NCBI GenBank assembly: GCA_027484605.1
Contig: JAIXSR010000153.1
Coordinates: 1-64,000, forward strand
Source of the DNA: Hyphomicrobiales bacterium
Lineage (GTDB): Bacteria > Pseudomonadota > Alphaproteobacteria > Rhizobiales > Beijerinckiaceae
Direction of reading: 5' to 3'
Length of the DNA: 64,000 bases
Shown: piece by piece, positions 59,469 to 64,000 of the stretch
Numbering within the stretch: the stretch's first letter is position 1
How the letters are laid out: each line of letters opens with the position of its first letter
Notes under the pieces: model-generated
The model's database searches: none
What the model saw: only the letters and a program-made list of their open reading frames with translations
Told to the model about the DNA's origin: nothing
Made by a program: the position numbers and the translations under genes

Positions 59469-60902
59469 GTGTCCAAGAACGCCAAAGTCCTGATCGTCGA
59501 GGATTCGACCTCGCTCGGCGAGGCCTACAAGGCCATGCTGCTGGGCGATGACCATCAGGTCGAGCTTGTCACCCGGGTGGATGAGGCACTGGCCAGGCTT
59601 GAAGTCTTCCTGCCGACCGTGCTGCTCGTCGATGTGAACCTGCCGGACCGCAACGGCCTCGAGATCCTGCAGCATGTGCGGCAGAAAGAGATGCCGGTCG
59701 AGGTCGTGATGATGACGGCCCAGGGTTCCGTCCAGCTCGCTGTCGAGGCAATGCGGCAGGGCGCTTTCGACTTTGTCATGAAGCCTTTCTCGCCGGACCG
59801 CCTCCGCGTGACAGTCCGGAATGCCCATGATCGGCGCAGCCTTGCCAACACCATCGCCGCGATTTCCGAATCCTTCGATCGCGAGCGCTTCGCCAGCTTT
59901 ATCGGTCGCTCGCTCCCGATGCAGGCGACGTACCGCATTATCCAGAGTGCGGCCTCGTCCAATGCAACGGTCTTCGTGACCGGAGAAAGCGGGACCGGCA
60001 AGGAACTTTGCGCCGATGCCCTCCACAGGCTGAGCCGGCGCGCCAAGGCGCCGTTCGTGGCCATCAACTGCGCCGCCATCCCGCGCGACATGCTGGAAAG
60101 CGAGATTTTCGGCCATGCCAAGGGCGCCTTCACCGGCGCCGTGGCCGATCGCAAGGGGGCAGTGCTCCAGGCCAATGGCGGCACGCTGTTCCTGGACGAG
60201 ATCTGCGAGATGGATCTCTCGCTCCAGGCCAAGATGCTGCGCTTCCTGCAGACCATGACCGTCCAGCGCGTCGGCGAGGATCAGGTCCGGCCGGTGGATA
60301 TCCGGATCGTCTGCGCCACGAACCGCGACCCGCAGGCCGAAGTCGCCGCCGGGCGATTCCGTGAGGATCTGTTCTACCGGCTGCATGTCGTGCCGGTCGA
60401 ATTGCCGCCCCTGCGCGAGCGCGAGGATGATGTGCTGCTCATCGCCCGCGACTTCCTGGCCCGCTTCGCCAAGGAGGACGGCAAGGTCTTTACCGGCTTC
60501 AGCCCGGATGTCGAACTCGCCTTCCGGAACTATTCGTGGCCGGGCAATGTCCGGCAGCTCCAGAATGTGATCCGCAACATCGTGGTGCTCAGCCAGGGCC
60601 CCGGTGTCGAGTTGTCGGATCTTCCGCGCGAGGTCCTGCCGTCGTGGTCCGCGCCGCGCCCGATGGCGGCTTTGGCGCCTGCCGCGGTTGTCGCGCCGGT
60701 CATGGCTGCCCTGGTCCCGGCCGCATCCGTTGCCGATTTCGCCTCCGGTCCGATCGAGCCGCTCGAGACGACGATCCGGCGCGCCATCGAGGCCGCCATT
60801 GCGCAATGCGGCGGCTCGGTGCCACGGGCCGCTGCCGCGCTCGATGTCGCGCCCTCGACCCTTTATCGTCGCCTGCAGGCCTGGGAGAATGGCGAGGCCT
60901 GA
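59469..60902 (+). CDS. Sigma-54-dependent response regulator (NtrC family)
   Basis: This 477-residue regulator has a receiver domain (KVLIVEDSTS; phospho-acceptor D55 in LLVDVNLPD; K in FVMKPFSP) and an AAA+ domain with GESGTGKE, GAFTGA (219-224, contact to RpoN), Walker B GGTLFLDEI and NYSWPGNVRQLQNV. An Ala/Pro-rich linker leads to a Fis-type helix-turn-helix (VPRAAAALDVAPSTLYRRLQAW). GTG at 59469 was chosen because AGAGGGG is about 8 nt upstream; ATG at 59439 is an alternative. It is the likely output partner of the hybrid kinase. Its targets may include the adjacent polysaccharide genes. Confidence 0.92.
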   Translation: MSKNAKVLIVEDSTSLGEAYKAMLLGDDHQVELVTRVDEALARLEVFLPTVLLVDVNLPDRNGLEILQHVRQKEMPVEVVMMTAQGSVQLAVEAMRQGAFDFVMKPFSPDRLRVTVRNAHDRRSLANTIAAISESFDRERFASFIGRSLPMQATYRIIQSAASSNATVFVTGESGTGKELCADALHRLSRRAKAPFVAINCAAIPRDMLESEIFGHAKGAFTGAVADRKGAVLQANGGTLFLDEICEMDLSLQAKMLRFLQTMTVQRVGEDQVRPVDIRIVCATNRDPQAEVAAGRFREDLFYRLHVVPVELPPLREREDDVLLIARDFLARFAKEDGKVFTGFSPDVELAFRNYSWPGNVRQLQNVIRNIVVLSQGPGVELSDLPREVLPSWSAPRPMAALAPAAVVAPVMAALVPAASVADFASGPIEPLETTIRRAIEAAIAQCGGSVPRAAAALDVAPSTLYRRLQAWENGEA

Positions 60903-60905
60903 TCG

Positions 60906-62354
60906 CTACCAGATGGCTGCCGTCTTCGGCGGGACACGCCCCAGAACCGGCAAGCCCGATTCCCGCGTGAAATCCTCTTCCGACCGCAGGCGCTGGTCGG
61001 CGAATTCCGTGATCGCGGCCAGCCCGAGACCGAGCACGATCCCGCCGACAATGCCTGCCAGAAGGAAAATCAGAAGGCCGGGCCCGACCGGGATTGTCGG
61101 CGCCGAGGGCGGATCGATGATCTTGATGCGCTCCGGCGCCTCGTAGCGCCCCAGCGCCCCGGTAACGCGGGCCATCTCGCTGCGCTTGAGCAAGGTGTCA
61201 TACATGTCGCGGGCGGCGGCGATCTCGCGTTCGAGATGCTGCTGCTCCTGTTCGATCGGCGCGAAGGTGCCGATCGTCCTCTGCAGGTCAGCGATCATCC
61301 TGCGCAGTTCGTGCACGTCATTCTCGATCGTCACGCGCCGCGCCTGCGCGTCCTGCAACCGCTGCAATTGCGACATCAGCAGCGTGGTTGGCGGTTTGCC
61401 GTCCTCGCCGCTCGCCATATTGGCCGCGATGTGCCAGAGCCGGTCGAGATCCATCGATTTCAGTGCGGCGCTGGCGTCGAGCAGGGCGACACGCTCTGCC
61501 TGCGTTCGACGGAGCCGTCGCTCGGCACCCTGCACCTCGCTGTGTTCATCGGTATAGCGCGAGCGAAGCGAGGTCAGTTCGCTGGTCAGGCGGACAATCT
61601 CGTCCTCGAGCTTGCCGATCACGGGGTTCGCTCCCGCGATCCGGCCCCTGATATCCTCGAATCCGGCCTGGGCCGTGGCCAGTTCCATCTCGCGCTCCTG
61701 CAGTTTCTGCTGAAGCTGGCCGAGGCGTGTCACATTGGCGGCATAGAGGGCAGGGAGCTTGTCGGCATTGCGGACCTTGAAGGACGCAAAACTCTGCTCG
61801 GCCTTGGCAAGCGCTTCCCGCCGCTGGGCCAACTGGATCTCGAGGAAGTTCTGGCTGGCCACGATCGCGCCCTGTTCGGGCGAGACCAGCCGCTCGATGA
61901 AGCGGTTGGTGACAGCGGTCAGGCTCTGCAGCAGCCCCGAAGGCCGGCGACCGCTGATCTTGATCTCGATCAGGTCCGAGCCGGTCAGCTTGACGGAGAT
62001 GGCCGCCGAAAGGATCGCGATGAGCTGCTGTCGCTCGCCCGGACCGGTTGCTTCCGTGATCTGCCCGGTATCGGTCAGCACCTTGTCAAGCACATGCTGT
62101 GAATGGAGCAATGCCGAAAGCGCGGGCATGCGATCCTTCACATTCGTCCCGACCGCGAGGTCGTTGAGGAAAGGGTTGAGCTTGGCCGGTTCCTGGACGA
62201 GCAAGGTCGTCCGGGCCTCGTAGCGCTTCGGCGCGATCATGCCGCCCGCCAGCGCGAGGAAGGGCATGACCATAATAGGCACGCAGATGAGATAGCGCCG
62301 GCGCCAGCCGGCGGCCAGCAACAGCGCCAGGACCTCGAACGGGGTGCGGATCAC
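60906..62354 (-). CDS. Polysaccharide chain-length/export protein, GumC/Wzz family
   Basis: This 482-residue inner-membrane protein of the PCP family controls chain length or export of exopolysaccharide. It has TM1 at about 20-40, and the N-terminal Wzz domain holds KRYEARTTLLVQEP. Long periplasmic coiled coils (about 170-390, Leu/Gln/Glu-rich) follow. The Pro-rich IDPPSAPTIPVGPG precedes TM2 at about 435-460. No cytoplasmic tyrosine-kinase domain is fused. GTG start overlaps the lipoprotein stop by 4 bp. It converges on the response-regulator gene with only 3 bp between. Confidence 0.88.
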   Translation of the reverse strand: MIRTPFEVLALLLAAGWRRRYLICVPIMVMPFLALAGGMIAPKRYEARTTLLVQEPAKLNPFLNDLAVGTNVKDRMPALSALLHSQHVLDKVLTDTGQITEATGPGERQQLIAILSAAISVKLTGSDLIEIKISGRRPSGLLQSLTAVTNRFIERLVSPEQGAIVASQNFLEIQLAQRREALAKAEQSFASFKVRNADKLPALYAANVTRLGQLQQKLQEREMELATAQAGFEDIRGRIAGANPVIGKLEDEIVRLTSELTSLRSRYTDEHSEVQGAERRLRRTQAERVALLDASAALKSMDLDRLWHIAANMASGEDGKPPTTLLMSQLQRLQDAQARRVTIENDVHELRRMIADLQRTIGTFAPIEQEQQHLEREIAAARDMYDTLLKRSEMARVTGALGRYEAPERIKIIDPPSAPTIPVGPGLLIFLLAGIVGGIVLGLGLAAITEFADQRLRSEEDFTRESGLPVLGRVPPKTAAIW

Positions 62355-63118
62355 GATCCCTCTCCCGCAATCGTCACCCGGACGATATTGCTGTCGAGCG
62401 CGGGATCGAAGCGCCGGTCCACGGCGAGGGGCGGGGGAACATGCCGGGCGATGCTTTCCAGCCGCCGGCTTGCCAGTTGCAGCCGTTCCCAGGCCGGGGC
62501 CGTGCCGGACAGGCCGGCGGTGAGGACGAGTTTCCTGCCGCTTTCCAGTCCGGTCCGGCGGGAGAGTTCGGCAAGCGCGCGATTGCCTTCGCCATCAAGA
62601 TCATCAAGTCCGGCCGCGAAGCGGATCGTTGCCGCCGCGGCCGCCTTGGCCGGAAGCGGATCCGACAGGCGTGCCTGGACCTTGGCGGGCTGTGGTTCGG
62701 CAATGGCGGGCCGGTTCGCGGCCGGCGCTGGCAATGTCTGGCGCGCCCGGGCCAGCATGGCCGAGACAGCATCGTTGCGGGCTGGACCGGCGGCTCCGCC
62801 CTGCGGGGGGGCAGCAGGGGTTCTGGCCCCCGCAGGTGGAGCCGCCGCCTGTGCTCCGGCGACGGACAGGGGTGCCGTCGGCTGGGGCAAGGGTGACGCG
62901 GCAGGATTGGGATCGCGTTTGGCGAGCATGGCAGCAGCCTTGGCCTGCAGTGCCCGCTCGAGCGCGACATCCGGCGGTGCAGCGGCCTGCGTCCGCGCCG
63001 TCAATTGTCCGAGAGGTTCGGCCAGCGCCGGAAATTCGCCTGCCGGGCGGAGAAAGGCGGAACACCCCGCCATCAGGGGGAGCAGGGCGAAGCCGAGAGC
63101 GAGGCGATGGATCTTCAT
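62351..63118 (-). CDS. Lipoprotein with Ala/Pro-rich linker and OmpA-like C-terminal region
   Basis: This 255-residue protein has a lipoprotein signal (ALLPLMAGC; Cys19 as lipidation site). A long low-complexity Ala/Pro/Gln segment (about 45-165) follows, then a folded C-terminal region: TIRFAAGLDDLDGEGNRALAELSRRTG, KLVLTAGLSG and LQLASRRLESIARHV. It resembles an OmpA-type peptidoglycan-binding domain (beta strand, two helices, LSxxRA-like turn), but the match is loose. AGGAG precedes the ATG. It is probably part of the envelope complex for the polysaccharide. Confidence 0.7.
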   Translation of the reverse strand: MKIHRLALGFALLPLMAGCSAFLRPAGEFPALAEPLGQLTARTQAAAPPDVALERALQAKAAAMLAKRDPNPAASPLPQPTAPLSVAGAQAAAPPAGARTPAAPPQGGAAGPARNDAVSAMLARARQTLPAPAANRPAIAEPQPAKVQARLSDPLPAKAAAAATIRFAAGLDDLDGEGNRALAELSRRTGLESGRKLVLTAGLSGTAPAWERLQLASRRLESIARHVPPPLAVDRRFDPALDSNIVRVTIAGEGS

Positions 63119-63260
63119 GGGGCACTCCTGACGAAGTCTTGCCAACGAACCACCAAGTTTCATGCCAGCGCCCGGTTGTGCCGCATCGAGGCTTAATTCA
63201 TTGAAATAACTGCATTATGGGAAGAGTTGACGGCGTTGCCTTCGCGAAATGCAAGGCCGG

Positions 63261-63292
63261 ATCGCGAGGCCGGCCTGTTTTGGCCTCGCGAT
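63261..63292 (-). terminator. Stem-loop after the glycosyltransferase gene
   Basis: ATCGCGAGGCC (63261-63271) and GGCCTCGCGAT (63282-63292) form a perfect 11-bp stem with a 10-nt loop, 8 bp after the glycosyltransferase stop codon and about 140 bp before the lipoprotein gene. It is probably a terminator or attenuator splitting the polysaccharide genes into two transcription units. The 63119-63260 stretch is otherwise empty and may hold the lipoprotein promoter. Confidence 0.6.
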
Positions 63293-63300
63293 TTGCAATG

Positions 63301-64000
63301 TCAGAGCAGATCGATCACTGCCGCGAGATCCTCGGCCCGCCGCTGCCAGGTCTCGTTGGCCACCGCCCGCTGGCGCAGCGTCTTTCGCCCCTGATCCTGC
63401 AGGGCCTGCCGGATCGCCTCGACGAAGGAGGCCGGCGTGGTCCCGACATGGATCAGGCTGCGATAGGGCTCCAGCGCGGGAAAATCCGTCGAGGCGATCG
63501 CGACACCCGAGGCGAGGTATTCGCGCAGCTTCAGCGGGTTGCAGGCCCGGATCTGCGGTGTGTCCCGGAAGGGCAGCATCGCGACGCGGAAATGCTGGAC
63601 ATAAGCCGGAAGCTTTTCATGCGGCTTGGGGCCGAGCAGGAAGACATTCGGCAGGGCCTCCAGCCCTTGCGTATCCGTGTTGACCGGGCCGATGAAGACA
63701 AAATTCACCGCAGGCAAGGCCTTGGCCGCCTTGATCATCAATTCGACATCAATCCATCCCGAAAGCGAGCCGTAGAAGCCGACAATGCCTCGCCCGTCAG
63801 GCAGGTCGTCCGGGCGGGGCTGGGGTCGGGCGAAAAGATCGATATCGACGCCATGGGGCACGATCATCGTCTTGCTTTCCGGGAAACGGCCGGCAATCTC
63901 CGGGCTGGCGGCCAGCACAAGCTGCGCCTTCTCGACGAGGCGTTGTTCGAGCGCCACGACGGGCTCGTGGTCGACACCGTCGAGCGCGCTGAAATCATCG
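63301..64000 (-). CDS. Glycosyltransferase, GT-B group 1 type (partial, runs off the window end)
   Basis: At least 233 residues are visible and the frame is open through base 64000, so the N-terminus is outside the window. The start of the visible part (DDFSALDGVDHEPVVALEQR) is a motif common in exopolysaccharide glycosyltransferases, followed by LVEKAQLVLAASPEIAGRF, VPHGVDIDLF, IVGFYGSLSGWIDVELM and the nucleotide-sugar site region PLKLREYLASGVAIASTDF. It transfers a sugar during exopolysaccharide assembly; donor and acceptor are unknown. Confidence 0.88.
   Translation of the reverse strand, partial: DDFSALDGVDHEPVVALEQRLVEKAQLVLAASPEIAGRFPESKTMIVPHGVDIDLFARPQPRPDDLPDGRGIVGFYGSLSGWIDVELMIKAAKALPAVNFVFIGPVNTDTQGLEALPNVFLLGPKPHEKLPAYVQHFRVAMLPFRDTPQIRACNPLKLREYLASGVAIASTDFPALEPYRSLIHVGTTPASFVEAIRQALQDQGRKTLRQRAVANETWQRRAEDLAAVIDLL

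Overview
The window is 64 kb of high-G+C bacterial DNA with tightly packed, often overlapping genes. It looks like an alphaproteobacterium, most likely Hyphomicrobiales (Rhizobiales). The reasons are the dense set of ABC, TRAP and tripartite-tricarboxylate (TTT) importers, an alphaproteobacterial-type porin, a tartrate dehydratase very close in sequence to the Bradyrhizobium TarD family, and many GTG/TTG starts. I see no tRNA, rRNA, CRISPR array, transposase or phage gene.

Layout. 0.2-0.9 kb: a GST-like protein. 0.9-10.7 kb (minus strand): a phosphorus-acquisition block of a family-1 binding protein with a fused permease, ugpBAEC (glycerol-3-phosphate) and phnDCE (phosphonate). Two back-to-back PHO-box-like sites lie between phnD and a divergent sugar-phosphate isomerase/epimerase-like gene. 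12.0-16.2 kb: D-tartrate dehydratase, a porin with an acidic insert, and a malate/lactate-dehydrogenase-family enzyme. 16.4-21.5 kb: a second sugar-type ABC importer ending in a GpdQ-type glycerophosphodiesterase. 21.6-24.7 kb: gltIJKL (glutamate/aspartate) behind a strong sigma-54 promoter candidate. 25.2-31.3 kb: a six-gene organic-acid operon (FAD-linked oxidase, TctC, TctB, TctA, GntR, ICL/PEP-mutase-family lyase) with a divergent LysR gene. 32.6-35.8 kb: amidase, class III CoA-transferase and crotonase. 35.8-40.7 kb and 46.3-40.7 kb: two convergent operons, each with an NMT1/SsuA-type ABC importer plus catabolic genes, overlapping by 25 bp at their 3' ends. 46.8-48.9 kb: a heme-sensor GGDEF-EAL protein. 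48.9-54.8 kb: a TRAP operon with a SAF-domain dehydrogenase, DUF2938 and a divergent LysR gene. 54.9-60.9 kb: an aspartic protease, then a SUOX-fold protein, hybrid histidine kinase and sigma-54 response regulator. 60.9-64 kb: polysaccharide genes (GumC/Wzz-type protein, lipoprotein, glycosyltransferase running off the end).

How it fits together. Nine solute-uptake systems lie within about 52 kb, mostly beside enzymes that could process the imported substrate and with a local regulator (GntR, IclR or LysR). A repeated design is a long perfect GC-rich hairpin directly after the periplasmic binding-protein gene and before the next operon gene. It is seen after ugpB, the second sugar-type binding protein, gltI, tctC, one NMT1 protein and dctP. 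This probably lets the binding protein be made in excess over its membrane partners.
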